NCBI GenBank assembly: GCA_000431075.1
Contig: HF986882.1
Location: 60,165 to 73,269, forward strand
DNA: 13,105 nucleotides
From: Firmicutes bacterium CAG:555
GTDB lineage: Bacteria > Bacillota > Clostridia > Oscillospirales > Oscillospiraceae
Direction of reading: 5' to 3'
Numbering within the stretch: the first letter of the stretch is position 1; every line of letters begins with the position of its first letter. Below, piece by piece: positions 5,386-13,105 of the stretch. The notes under the pieces were generated by a model. It was not told where the DNA came from. It made no database searches and saw only the letters and a list, made by a program, of their open reading frames with translations. Position numbers and translations under genes: made by a program.

Positions 5386-8300
5386 TGCCGTTGGTCGTTT
5401 GGGCGAGTATCTGCGTGCCGTTGAGCAGATACTTGGTCGTGGTCGAGCCTACGGTTTTGCTCGTGCGGACGCCTTCGGAGTCATAGGTGAAGGAAAGTTT
5501 TTTATCCTTTTCAGCCTTTACAAGCTGCCTGCCCTGCCATGTCATGCCCCAGCCACGGTAAAGTGTCGGGTTGCCTATCTTGTCATACTCGATGGCTTCG
5601 CCCTTGTATGAGGTCAACTCATCTTTCCATGCGGAGTTACCGTAGGTGTAGTTGATGGTTTCGGTCGGCGCTTTGCCCGTAAGACTATCGGTAGTATAGG
5701 CATATATCTTCTTGGTGGTTATATTGCCGCCCGCATCGTATGCGTAGGTTATGGTGCAGTTCTGCGTCACCGAATCGTGACGAACTAACTGGTTCTTGGC
5801 ATCGTAGGTATAGCTCTCCTGCACCGGCTTTGAGCTGCTGCTTATCCAGCTGCACTCGGTCAGTATATTACCTACATTGTCGTAGGTATACCAACGGTCA
5901 TGGGTGGACAAGCCTTCGGCAACATAGGTATAGTCTATGCCACGAACCGTGCCGGTCGTGCGGTCACTGTTGTTTCCGCTCCAATCAACATAGCTGTAAG
6001 ATGTGTTTATCTTACTGCCGGTGCTCGGAATAGTGTAGGTCTTGAACTTAAGCCTTGTGAGCTCGTCGTAATTGTTCTCGACGATGTACTTTGAATCCGT
6101 GCCGAACTTAACATCAAGCGGCAGGTTATCTTTGTCGGAATAGTGGAAATACACATCACGGCGCTGGCCGTTGAACTTATAGTGCAGGTCGGTAGATTTG
6201 TCGAGCTTGTCATACGATGTCTTGACATAGCTTCCGTCGTTGCCGCTCACCTGCAAGAGCCTGCCTATGTCATCGTAGAGATAGGTAAGCACTCGGTTGC
6301 CGTTCTCGGAGTAGCGTGCAAGGTTTCCGTCGGCGTTGTAAGTCCAATAGAACTTTGTGGCTCCATTGTACGACCTCGATGTCTCCCTGTCAAGGTAGTC
6401 GTATACATGGCCGACCTTAAAGCCATTGCCGTACTCCTGCTGTTCGAGCAAGCCGTTACTGGACTTGTAGGTGTTCGTGGCAAGCGTTTGTGAGCCAACT
6501 TTAACCTCTGTATTATTCCCCCACTTGTCATAAACAAAGTAATATATAGAGTTTTCTCCCGGGGACTTGATGCTCGTGAGCTGACCGTTGTTTTTGTATG
6601 TGTAGGTAACCGTTGAGCCGCTCGAAGTGACCGTTTTCATGCGGTCGGTGTTGCCGTCATAGGTATAGCTCGTGGTCTTGTCGTTTGCGTCTGTTACACT
6701 ATTGAGCGTTCCCTTGTAGGCATCGTAATTGTAGGTCGTTCCGTAGCCACGGTCGGAGTAGGATTTGGTGAGGTAATTTCCGTTGCTCGTGTACTCGGAA
6801 TACTGCTCAATGCACTTTGCGTAGCCGGACTTGTCCACCCTCGTTTTGGTGAGGTTGCCGCTTCCGTCGTACTCAAAGCTGTTTTTAACGCCGGATGACT
6901 CGGAGGTGGCACTGAGCATGCGGTGCTTATAGGTATCCGAGTATGTGAACTTATACGCCTTGTTGTCCGCCGTGGTCAGCTTGGTCATGTCGCTGGCGTT
7001 GTTGTAGTTATAGCTTTCGTGGCGGCCGGCGTTGTCCTTGGCGCTTATGAGGTTGCCGTCATCGTCATAGGTGTAGCTCGTGCCGCACTCATCGATGTTC
7101 ATCTTGATGCGGTCGAAGTTTGCACCGTTGGCGTTTTGGTAATAGCAGCAGCGCAGGTACACATAGTCTACCGTTTTGCTGCCCGGGTCTTTTACACCAA
7201 CCGTGCCGGAGGCATACTGCCAGCCTGCGGCGTAGTCCGGGTTAAAGCTAATATACTGGTAGCTCGAATCGCTGCCGTCTGTGAAGTGGAAGCCGACACT
7301 GAGCGCAAACTTGCGGGTCTTGGAGTCGCCGATGGGTACGGATTCCGCCTTGGCGTAGCCACTTATGCTCAGGAACACTTTACTTGCGGGACGGTTTATG
7401 TATATCTTTTGGATAAGGCGCTTGTCCGTTGCGCCCTCGCCCTTCATGTAGAAGTGTCTGCCGTAGGTGCCGCCGGTGTAGTATTTGTCGCCGGTGGTGC
7501 AGTTGACGGCCTCCCACACGGTGGAGGAGGTGTCCTCAAAGCCGCCGTTCTGCACGAGGTTATATGCACTCATGGCTGCGCCGTTTTCAAGCTGGGCGCA
7601 GTCTATCCATATATTATCCGTACCGCAGTTTACATACCGCACCCGGAAGCTTGATGCTCCGTCTGCGAGCGTGAAGGTAAACTGCTTGCGCTCCCATTTG
7701 CCGCCGACGAGGTCCTGCTCGGTGTATTTTGAGCTTCCCTCTATGTAGTTCCCGTTTGCGTCATAGAAGTAGATGCTCAGGCGAATGCGGGAGTTGTCCG
7801 AGCTGCCCATAGCGTACACGGACGAGGTGTAGTAGGTGTAGCTTGAGTTTTTGCTCACCTTCTGCGACACAAGACCTTCGGGGTTGAGCTTTTCGCTCTT
7901 TGCGCCCAAGTAGTGCTTACTCGTGTCGGTCGAGACCTTGCCGCTGCTGTAGTCCCAGCTCGTGAGGTTGTTTTCAAAGCTGTGGTTTGTGAGCCGGTTT
8001 TCCGCATACTTCTGTGCAGAGCCCGTCGTCGCAAGGGTGTTGTTCTTTTTCTTGTTATCCTCTGTTGCATCGTTATAGCTGTACTGACTGCCGTTGCCCG
8101 CTGCGTCGATGAGCCCGACCGTTCTGCCGAAGTTGTCGAACTGGTAGGTCTCGCTGCGTTCTTTGTTGTCTTTGAATCGTGTGCGATTCATTCCGTTATA
8201 GTCAATGCTCAGGCTGTTGCCGGTCTCACGGGGCGTGCCGCTGCTGTACTCGGTTATCTTTGTGACCCTGCTTTTTGTTGCGGCGTCACCGGCAGTGGGG

Positions 8301-10636
8301 TAGGAATATTTAAGCCTGTTGCCGTTTATTGCGTCGACGATGTTCAGCCTTGCGCCCGAGTCGGTGTAGTAGAAGCTTGTCGTTCTGCTGCCCGGGTAGC
8401 TGATGGAGCTCAGGCCGCCCCAGCTCGAGTAATTGAGCGTTACGGTGCGGTAGCTGCTGTTGCCTGTTGGCTGCTTTATGGTGCTTATGCGGCCGTTTGA
8501 GTCGTGCGTAAAGGATATCTTGCGGCCTGCACCGTCAACGACGCCGCTTATGCTGCCGTTGTCGTTGAACAGCACCTTGTAGTAGTTGCCGTTGTCGTCA
8601 TAGACCTTGCGCAGTCTGCCGGAGCTGGTGAAGCTCATCTTGCCGCCTGCGTCGGCGGTGATGACATACTTCTCCATGTCCGAGACCGTGGAGTTTACCT
8701 TGAGCGTCAGGCCGAGGCCGTCCTCGTCGAGGGTCTTTTTGTTTTTCTCGTCGTAGTAGAAGTAATGATCCGTGCCGTCAGCATCTGAGTAGATGTACCG
8801 GTAGCCCATATTGTACAGCTTTGTGTTCAAGCCGCCGGACTTCGTTATGGGCGTGAGCTTTTCCTGAATGTTCAGCCGCCAGCCCTTGCCCACCGGGTCG
8901 GGGCGGTCGATGGCACTGCCGTGCTGGTAACCGTTGTACACCAAGCTCAGCGATACAGGCATCTTGTTGCCTGTTGTGCTGAGGATGGGCGCAATATACA
9001 CGAGGTTTCCGGTGTAGTCGTTTACATACCCTACACCGCTTTCGCCCAAGTTCTGCTCGTGCGTTGTCCAGTAGCCCTCAAGGCCCTTATTGCTGCGGTA
9101 GGTCACCACGAGCTGAGGCTTGCGGTAGGATATATTCGTATTGTCTGCGGCGACAAAGGTCGCCACGGCCCATGCGCTCTCGTCGTCCGCTCTCAGGCAC
9201 AGGCCGTAATTTGTTGCGCCCTCGTACCACTGCTTGACCGTCTTGGATACATCGAACTGTATAAACTCGCCCGCATTTGCGGTCTTAAGGCTCACATTCT
9301 TGTAGTCCACGACCGTGGTGTCTATGCTCGGCAAGCCGCTGTAGCCTGTGCTTTTCTTGACCGAGCTGCCCGTCCACGAGGATGTGACCTTATACACATT
9401 CACTTGTAGACTTGTAACATCTCCTACGCTGAAGCCATATTTCCCTGTGTACTGCGACATGCACAGCATGCCAGAGGTGACCACATCGCCTGAGCCGAGG
9501 GTCGGCAGTGAGAACTTCACATAGGCTTTGGCTTTTGAATATGTATTTCCTTTATCGTTACCAATGACCAGCGAGCCGTCGGGGTATGTTGCAGACTTGT
9601 ATATTGCCGTTGCGTCCTGATCGAAGCTCTGCACCGCTTCGAGGATGTTCGGGTCTACCTTGACAGGGTATACTCTTGCCTCATCGTCGAGCCATGCCTT
9701 GTCCGCCGTGATCTTTACACGCAGGACACCGTCTGCTTCCGACAGTATGTCAAGCGACACAGCATTGCTCGTCTGCCCTGCTGCATCGAACATATACGGG
9801 GCGCTGATGCAAAAGATGGTCTTGCCCTGTTCGTCCCTGAGCTCTATGTTCTGCTCGTCCACCTGCGTTGCGGTCAGCTCACCTATGTTATACTGCGCAA
9901 CAAACTCGTTTTGTGCGCCGCTTTCCTTGAGCACGATGTTCTCTTTAAGATTCACCGAGTCGAGGATATACTCTATATCCACATTCGGGAACACATCCGC
10001 ATACACCAAGCCGTCCGTCACCGCTTCCGGCATCATATACGGCTCGGCCTTTTCCGCTGCAAGCTCCAGCTTCTGCGCCTTGATGCTTATCTCGGCATCC
10101 TCTATGGGCTTGAGTGCCTGTGTATCCGTGCCTTCTGCCGGCGTAAGCTCTTGTGTTTCTACAATGTCCGGCGGGGTTATCTCAGCGTCCGGCCGCAGAT
10201 ATGACCACGACAGCTCGTGGCCTTGGCTGCGCACGCTTACCGTTCTGTCGCCGAAGCTGTCCGCAAAGCTAACATCCAGCGGTGAGCTCGCCGGTGTGTA
10301 GCTGCCCGAGTGTATGCTGAGGGTGTTGTCTATATCCACCCACTCGGCTTCGTCCGTCTGCCGGTAGTGCACAGGCTCGGCATACTTTACCGCTGTGAAG
10401 CTGCCGTCGGAGTTGAGAAAATGCTTTACATCTTCTTCTCGCTTGCCCTCCACTTCGCCGATGACTGTTGCTTCGGGTGCCGGTTCCTCAGTCGCAGCTG
10501 CTATCGTCTCTGTCTGCTCGATAACGCTCTCGTCCTGTCCGACCGCAAACGCCTGCACAGGCGATATCTGCAGCACCAAAGCTACGATGAGCAGCAGCGA
10601 CAGCACCTTCCGCCAGTCTCTGACCAATTGTTTCAT
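5375..10636 (-). CDS. Secreted RHS/YD-repeat polymorphic toxin shell, truncated C-terminus (WapA-like)
   Basis: This is a 1753-aa protein. A signal peptide (residues 1-31, basic start, LLLIVALVL core, AFA|V cleavage) leads to an N-terminal region of about 300 aa. A DNRLRE/CBM-like beta-sandwich follows at about 330-512, then the first YD/RHS block at about 615-865. Two jelly-roll modules of carbohydrate-binding type lie at about 880-1020 (TNHSFENNLTSWD) and 1024-1184 (VQNGGFEDTSSTVWE), and a second long YD block at about 1185-1745 (for example TYDGNTDR, YDAGGN, YDSEGVRT). Such proteins form a shell that carries a C-terminal toxin out of the cell. Here the protein stops at TTNGKTL because of the insertion at 5277-5376, before the core end and toxin. 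The ATG has AAAGGAG 8-14 nt upstream. No sortase signal is seen. Confidence 0.88.
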   Translation of the reverse strand: MKQLVRDWRKVLSLLLIVALVLQISPVQAFAVGQDESVIEQTETIAAATEEPAPEATVIGEVEGKREEDVKHFLNSDGSFTAVKYAEPVHYRQTDEAEWVDIDNTLSIHSGSYTPASSPLDVSFADSFGDRTVSVRSQGHELSWSYLRPDAEITPPDIVETQELTPAEGTDTQALKPIEDAEISIKAQKLELAAEKAEPYMMPEAVTDGLVYADVFPNVDIEYILDSVNLKENIVLKESGAQNEFVAQYNIGELTATQVDEQNIELRDEQGKTIFCISAPYMFDAAGQTSNAVSLDILSEADGVLRVKITADKAWLDDEARVYPVKVDPNILEAVQSFDQDATAIYKSATYPDGSLVIGNDKGNTYSKAKAYVKFSLPTLGSGDVVTSGMLCMSQYTGKYGFSVGDVTSLQVNVYKVTSSWTGSSVKKSTGYSGLPSIDTTVVDYKNVSLKTANAGEFIQFDVSKTVKQWYEGATNYGLCLRADDESAWAVATFVAADNTNISYRKPQLVVTYRSNKGLEGYWTTHEQNLGESGVGYVNDYTGNLVYIAPILSTTGNKMPVSLSLVYNGYQHGSAIDRPDPVGKGWRLNIQEKLTPITKSGGLNTKLYNMGYRYIYSDADGTDHYFYYDEKNKKTLDEDGLGLTLKVNSTVSDMEKYVITADAGGKMSFTSSGRLRKVYDDNGNYYKVLFNDNGSISGVVDGAGRKISFTHDSNGRISTIKQPTGNSSYRTVTLNYSSWGGLSSISYPGSRTTSFYYTDSGARLNIVDAINGNRLKYSYPTAGDAATKSRVTKITEYSSGTPRETGNSLSIDYNGMNRTRFKDNKERSETYQFDNFGRTVGLIDAAGNGSQYSYNDATEDNKKKNNTLATTGSAQKYAENRLTNHSFENNLTSWDYSSGKVSTDTSKHYLGAKSEKLNPEGLVSQKVSKNSSYTYYTSSVYAMGSSDNSRIRLSIYFYDANGNYIEGSSKYTEQDLVGGKWERKQFTFTLADGASSFRVRYVNCGTDNIWIDCAQLENGAAMSAYNLVQNGGFEDTSSTVWEAVNCTTGDKYYTGGTYGRHFYMKGEGATDKRLIQKIYINRPASKVFLSISGYAKAESVPIGDSKTRKFALSVGFHFTDGSDSSYQYISFNPDYAAGWQYASGTVGVKDPGSKTVDYVYLRCCYYQNANGANFDRIKMNIDECGTSYTYDDDGNLISAKDNAGRHESYNYNNASDMTKLTTADNKAYKFTYSDTYKHRMLSATSESSGVKNSFEYDGSGNLTKTRVDKSGYAKCIEQYSEYTSNGNYLTKSYSDRGYGTTYNYDAYKGTLNSVTDANDKTTSYTYDGNTDRMKTVTSSGSTVTYTYKNNGQLTSIKSPGENSIYYFVYDKWGNNTEVKVGSQTLATNTYKSSNGLLEQQEYGNGFKVGHVYDYLDRETSRSYNGATKFYWTYNADGNLARYSENGNRVLTYLYDDIGRLLQVSGNDGSYVKTSYDKLDKSTDLHYKFNGQRRDVYFHYSDKDNLPLDVKFGTDSKYIVENNYDELTRLKFKTYTIPSTGSKINTSYSYVDWSGNNSDRTTGTVRGIDYTYVAEGLSTHDRWYTYDNVGNILTECSWISSSSKPVQESYTYDAKNQLVRHDSVTQNCTITYAYDAGGNITTKKIYAYTTDSLTGKAPTETINYTYGNSAWKDELTSYKGEAIEYDKIGNPTLYRGWGMTWQGRQLVKAEKDKKLSFTYDSEGVRTSKTVGSTTTKYLLNGTQILAQTTNGKTL
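5401..5435. repeat. 35-bp direct repeat, main-gene copy
   Basis: This is the partner of the repeat at 5036-5070, with two mismatches. It sits at codons about 1735-1745, just before the insertion that ends the main RHS reading frame. Confidence 0.85.
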
Positions 10637-10679
10637 GTCTCGTCTCCTTTCGTTTTTGAGGTCGCTTATTCCTTATCTT

Positions 10680-10707
10680 TATGTCTGAATATTTATATTT
10701 GGTGACA
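10680..10707 (-). promoter_or_regulatory. Two-part promoter-like motif upstream of the RHS gene
   Basis: On the minus strand TGTCACCAAAT (10707-10697), 8 bp, TCAGACATA (10688-10680). The same motif with the same spacing precedes the anti-sigma gene at 11377-11404. Layout and distance suit an alternative-sigma promoter, with transcription starting near 10673 and a leader of about 36 nt before the RHS start. A short dyad, GTGATGTCAC, overlaps its upstream half. Confidence 0.6.
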
Positions 10708-10735
10708 TCACTTGTCGAAAAATTTTATTTTTTGC

Positions 10736-10764
10736 TTGTATTTTACTTCTATCAGAAATATAAT
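10736..10764 (+). promoter_or_regulatory. Vegetative promoter of the ECF sigma operon
   Basis: TTGTAT (10736-10741), a 17-bp spacer, and a perfect TATAAT (10759-10764). The start would lie near 10771, giving a leader of about 100 nt. Confidence 0.65.
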
Positions 10765-10777
10765 TACATTCTGTTAG

Positions 10778-10818
10778 ACAATTCCTTGCTTTCCCTCAGA
10801 GAAAGCACAACAATTCCT
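10778..10818 (+). other. Leader hairpin flanked by direct repeats
   Basis: TGCTTTC (10787-10793) pairs with GAAAGCA (10801-10807) around 7 nt. The hairpin is bracketed by two copies of ACAATTCCT (10778-10786 and 10810-10818). It lies in the 5' leader of the sigma gene and has no T-run, so it is not a standard terminator. Its role is unknown. Confidence 0.35.
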
Positions 10819-10871
10819 GTAAGAAGTTCTATTAGTTGACCGAAAACGCTCATTTTTGTGGGAGATTATAC

Positions 10872-11372
10872 ATGAGCAACAATACAGAAAACAACAGAAT
10901 AATCGAAGAATTATACATCGATTTGTATCCCAAGCTATTAAGATATGCAACCAACTCTCTCGGCGATCCTCATCTTGCCGAAGAAGCCGTTCAGGAAACC
11001 TTCCGAATCGCTTGTGCAAAATTTGTCCAGCTTATGGAGAGTCAAAATCGTCAGGGCTGGCTTACAAACACGCTGAAGCATGTGATCAGCAATACTCGCA
11101 GAAGTCAGACAAAGTTCAACAGCCTTTTTATGATAATAACGGCCGCAGCACAAATACCGTCGGAGATATCCGAAGATAATGTTGATCTAGCAATGTATTG
11201 CACCACGGTATTGGGAAAAGAAAATTTTTGGCTTGTAAAGCAAATCATCATCGAAAAGAAAACCATGCTTGAAGCCTCAAATGAGATTGGAATATCCGTT
11301 AACGCCTGCAAAAAGCGTATTCAACGAGCAAAAGATAAGCTTAAAGATGCAATAGTGAAAGATTTTCTGTGA
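10872..11372 (+). CDS. ECF-type RNA polymerase sigma factor
   Basis: This is a 166-aa protein. Region 2 is at about residues 10-75 (YPKLLRYATNSLGDPHLAEEAVQETF, then QGWLTNTLKHV). Region 4 is at about 110-160, with a helix-turn-helix (MLEASNEIGISVNACKKRIQ) and an RAKDKLK end. The ATG at 10872 follows GGGAG with 7 nt spacing; a TTG at 10836 would lengthen it but lacks such a site. It would direct RNA polymerase to a small set of promoters and be held in check by the membrane protein encoded next. The shared motif at 10680-10707 and 11377-11404 is its best candidate target. Confidence 0.85.
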   Translation: MSNNTENNRIIEELYIDLYPKLLRYATNSLGDPHLAEEAVQETFRIACAKFVQLMESQNRQGWLTNTLKHVISNTRRSQTKFNSLFMIITAAAQIPSEISEDNVDLAMYCTTVLGKENFWLVKQIIIEKKTMLEASNEIGISVNACKKRIQRAKDKLKDAIVKDFL

Positions 11373-11376
11373 CCTT

Positions 11377-11404
11377 TGTCACCAAATCGCATTTCTCAGA
11401 CATA
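11377..11404 (+). promoter_or_regulatory. Two-part promoter-like motif upstream of the anti-sigma gene
   Basis: TGTCACCAAAT (11377-11387), 8 bp, TCAGACATA (11396-11404), matching the element before the RHS gene. It begins 5 bp past the sigma stop codon and overlaps a GTGACCTTTGTCAC dyad. The predicted start would be only a few bases ahead of the AAAGGAGGT at 11412-11420, so the leader is very short; an operator role is an alternative. Confidence 0.5.
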
Positions 11405-11428
11405 TACAAGCAAAGGAGGTTGTTTTTG

Positions 11429-12343
11429 ATGGCTGAATCAACCAGACAAACAGGTCAAGATCATTCCAAGTTTGACAATATGAGCACAGCTGAACTGAAT
11501 GAATATCTGCGTCAGGATTCCTATTGTGAGGATTCGAATTTAGACGACATTTTATATGTAATGGAGGTGCTTGAACGACGAGAAAAGGAAGACGGTAATT
11601 ATAGTCTGCCCGATGTCCAAAAGGCTTGGGCGGAGTTTCAGAAATACTACAACACCGAGGATAATGACGGAAAGCCCTTGCACGATTTTGATGATGAGTT
11701 CGACGACATGTTCGGCAGCAAACCGACCGCTGAGATCACAAGCATCAAAAAGGCACGCAAGGGTTTAAGCCGCACTGTCAAGTCGCTCATATCGGTTGCC
11801 GCAGCAATCTTTGTAGTCATCATCGGCTCGGTTACAGCCAAGGCGCTCGGATATGACATATGGGATGCCGTCATAGTTTGGACAAAGGACACATTCGGTT
11901 TCGAGACCACCGTTAACGGGCCCAAGCCTTCTGAATATGTCAAGCAGATACCCGAGGAATTGACAGAATTAAATGACTTAATGTTAAATCACGGCCTGTC
12001 CAACAAGCTTATCCCCGGCTACATTCCTGAAGGATACAAACTGGCTAATTTGGAGTACGCCGATCTTGACGATGCAGACACCATCTTTTGTCAGCTCAGC
12101 AATGGCTCAAACGACATCATGCTCATATACAGTAGGTATTCAGGCGATTTCACATCATTTCAGCTAGAAAAAGACGCTCTTTCACCCGAAAAGTATGAAA
12201 GCGGCGGAACTACATATTATATAATGTCAAATATGGATGATTACCTTGTCTCCTGGCTTTCGGATAATGTTGAATGTACAATATCCGGCATCCCTTCTCA
12301 TGATGAAGCTTTGAAAATGATAACCTCTCTTAACCAAAGCTAA
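11429..12343 (+). CDS. Membrane-anchored anti-sigma factor with DUF4367-like outer domain
   Basis: This is a 304-aa protein. The start at 11429 has AAAGGAGGT 8 nt upstream; an upstream extension of the frame overlaps the sigma stop but lacks such a site. The acidic cytoplasmic part (1-115) includes an ELNEYL...LDDILYVMEVLERREKE helix region suited to binding the sigma factor. One membrane helix (about 117-138, SLISVAAAIFVVIIGSVTAKAL) follows, then an outer domain with IPGYIPEGY (195-203) and CTISGI (283-288), a pattern seen in DUF4367 domains of Firmicutes anti-sigma proteins. There is no zinc-type HxxxCxxC motif. It probably senses an envelope signal and releases the sigma factor. Confidence 0.75.
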   Translation: MAESTRQTGQDHSKFDNMSTAELNEYLRQDSYCEDSNLDDILYVMEVLERREKEDGNYSLPDVQKAWAEFQKYYNTEDNDGKPLHDFDDEFDDMFGSKPTAEITSIKKARKGLSRTVKSLISVAAAIFVVIIGSVTAKALGYDIWDAVIVWTKDTFGFETTVNGPKPSEYVKQIPEELTELNDLMLNHGLSNKLIPGYIPEGYKLANLEYADLDDADTIFCQLSNGSNDIMLIYSRYSGDFTSFQLEKDALSPEKYESGGTTYYIMSNMDDYLVSWLSDNVECTISGIPSHDEALKMITSLNQS

Positions 12344-12359
12344 GGAGAAAAGAGAAGCA

Positions 12360-12791
12360 ATGAGCAAAAGAATACTGAGATCAATTTCGGTAATACTTGT
12401 AATCGTGTTTTTAGTCAGCGCACCCGTTCATGCCATGGCCGCCGAGGCAAGAGCCAGTGCATGGTTTACCGGCTACGGTGCTTCGATTGTGGCATCTGGC
12501 AACGGTAAAATCAACATTGAGTTTAGAGTTGTCGGAACAGGCACAATGACCAAGCTCGGCGCCAGCACAATTGATATATACAAGTCAAACGGCACATTTG
12601 TAAAGACCATCTCATACACCGCAAGCGGCAACGGATATATGATGGGCTATAACACCGCATTCCACAGCGGCTCTGTCCCCTACTCCGGTGTGGCCGGTCA
12701 AAAATACTACGCTGTTGTCAATTTCTATGCAAAGAACAGCAGCGGCTCGGACTACCGTTCATATACAACAGCATACAAAACCGCAACATGA
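12360..12791 (+). CDS. Small secreted protein of unknown function in the sigma operon
   Basis: This is a 143-aa protein with a clear signal peptide (MSKRILRSISVILVIVFLVS, cleavage near HAMA|AE). The mature part of about 115 aa is rich in Gly, Ser, Thr and Tyr with alternating strands (for example ASTIDIYKSNGTFVKTISYT, KYYAVVNFYAKN), suggesting a beta-sandwich. It resembles small secreted proteins of the DUF6147 kind, recalled from memory and not verified. The gene starts 16 bp after the anti-sigma stop, with AAGGAG at 12342-12347 and a GAGAAG nearer the ATG. As the third gene it may be a target or ligand of the sensor, or help surface display of the RHS protein; both are guesses. Confidence 0.7.
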   Translation: MSKRILRSISVILVIVFLVSAPVHAMAAEARASAWFTGYGASIVASGNGKINIEFRVVGTGTMTKLGASTIDIYKSNGTFVKTISYTASGNGYMMGYNTAFHSGSVPYSGVAGQKYYAVVNFYAKNSSGSDYRSYTTAYKTAT

Positions 12792-12813
12792 GTATTCAAT
12801 AAAGCAGGCAAAC

Positions 12814-12845
12814 AAGAAGGCTGGCAGTAATTTGCCAGTCTTCTT
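12814..12845 (+). terminator. Terminator of the sigma/anti-sigma/secreted-protein operon
   Basis: AAGAAGGCTGGCA pairs with TGCCAGTCTTCTT, a 13-bp stem with one G-U pair and a loop of about 6 nt, followed by a U-rich but interrupted tail (ATCTATATTATT). It begins 22 bp past the stop of the secreted protein. Symmetry allows some action on the minus strand too. Confidence 0.7.
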
Positions 12846-13014
12846 ATCTATATTATTGGATATGGAAACTCCCAACAAGGCCGAAGAGCGTTCCGTAAGA
12901 CGCTTTAGCTTCAGACATTGAGCAAAGAAGTTTGAGAATAACACTATAATCACAGAACAAAATATCTACAAAGTCTGCCAAACAGCAAGGGGAGCCTTAT
13001 AACGAGGCAACTGT

Positions 13015-13105
13015 TTAATAACTTGGAACTCCGTATCCGAGGATTTCGTAGTAACCTACCCTGTACTGGTTTACTCGGCAGCTATCGCCGGAGTTGCCCT
13101 CAACG
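13015..13105 (-). CDS. C-terminal end of an unidentified gene (runs off the right edge)
   Basis: On the minus strand a frame enters at the window edge and reads a plausible protein end, SGDSCRVNQYRVGYYEILGYG then VPSY, and stops at TAA 13017-13015. The Tyr/Gly-rich ending suggests a secreted or wall-associated protein, but 30 residues are too few for a family call. A stem of AAACAG/CTGTTT with an inner GCCT/AGGC pair (about 12981-13016) could end its transcript. The 220 bases between this gene and the secreted-protein gene hold only the terminator, a weak minus-strand promoter and no convincing gene. Confidence 0.35.
   Translation of the reverse strand, partial: VEGNSGDSCRVNQYRVGYYEILGYGVPSY

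Noticed and set aside
5020..10705. Many long plus-strand open frames opposite the RHS gene (for example 6923-7654, 7913-8500, 9645-10301)
   Set aside because: They are mirror frames of the minus-strand RHS coding sequence, with no ribosome binding sites and low-complexity Val/Ala/Arg- or Ser-rich products. The minus frame carries the signal peptide and YD repeats.
10836..10871. A third copy of the two-part motif before the sigma gene (TTGACCGAAAACGC...)
   Set aside because: It resembles the upstream half only loosely (extra base, changed core) and lacks the TCAGACATA half. The TTGTAT/TATAAT promoter explains sigma expression better.
12909..12917. TCAGACATT near 12910 as another copy of the shared motif
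   Set aside because: The TGTCACCAAAT half is absent at the required distance, and no gene follows on that strand.

Overview
The window looks like a chromosomal segment of an anaerobic Gram-positive Clostridia member, probably an Oscillospiraceae/Ruminococcaceae-type gut bacterium. This is inferred from AGGAGG-type ribosome binding sites, the Clostridia style of the FeoA and FeoB-associated/HMA proteins, an ECF sigma factor paired with a DUF4367-like anti-sigma protein, and a secreted YD/RHS protein with jelly-roll modules. No rRNA, tRNA or CRISPR array is visible.

Left part (1-1208): a divergent iron-homeostasis locus. The 5' end of feoA runs left. Rightward is a two-gene unit: a small membrane protein with a CxxC heavy-metal domain, then a short DtxR-type repressor whose ligands match the iron-type site of DtxR rather than the manganese-type site of MntR. 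Three GTTAGC-type dyads sit at the two facing promoters, so the repressor very likely controls both sides. A terminator overlaps the end of the repressor gene.

Middle part (1373-10636, all on the minus strand, read right to left): a polymorphic-toxin (RHS/YD, WapA-like) locus. A 1753-residue secreted RHS protein is cut short by a roughly 100-bp insertion containing a palindrome. Downstream lie two silent C-terminal cassettes, each made of RHS core fragment, toxin tip, probable immunity gene and terminator. Cassette 1 has a PD-(D/E)xK nuclease-like tip and a 254-aa immunity candidate. Cassette 2 has a Gly/Ala-rich tip of unknown activity and a membrane-anchored immunity candidate. Both cassette cores are out of frame with what lies upstream. 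A 35-bp imperfect direct repeat in the main gene and in cassette 1 is placed so that one 365-bp deletion would fuse the large protein in frame to the nuclease tip, giving about 2076 aa.

Right part (10637-12845): a plus-strand operon divergent from the RHS gene, encoding an ECF sigma factor, a membrane anti-sigma factor with a DUF4367-like outer domain, and a small secreted protein. A vegetative-type promoter precedes the sigma gene. A second two-part motif, TGTCACCAAAT-N8-TCAGACATA, occurs with identical spacing upstream of the RHS gene and upstream of the anti-sigma gene, each copy pointing at its gene. This suggests that the sigma factor, or another shared regulator, links the RHS toxin to the operon. 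The right edge holds the last 30 codons of an unrecognised minus-strand gene.
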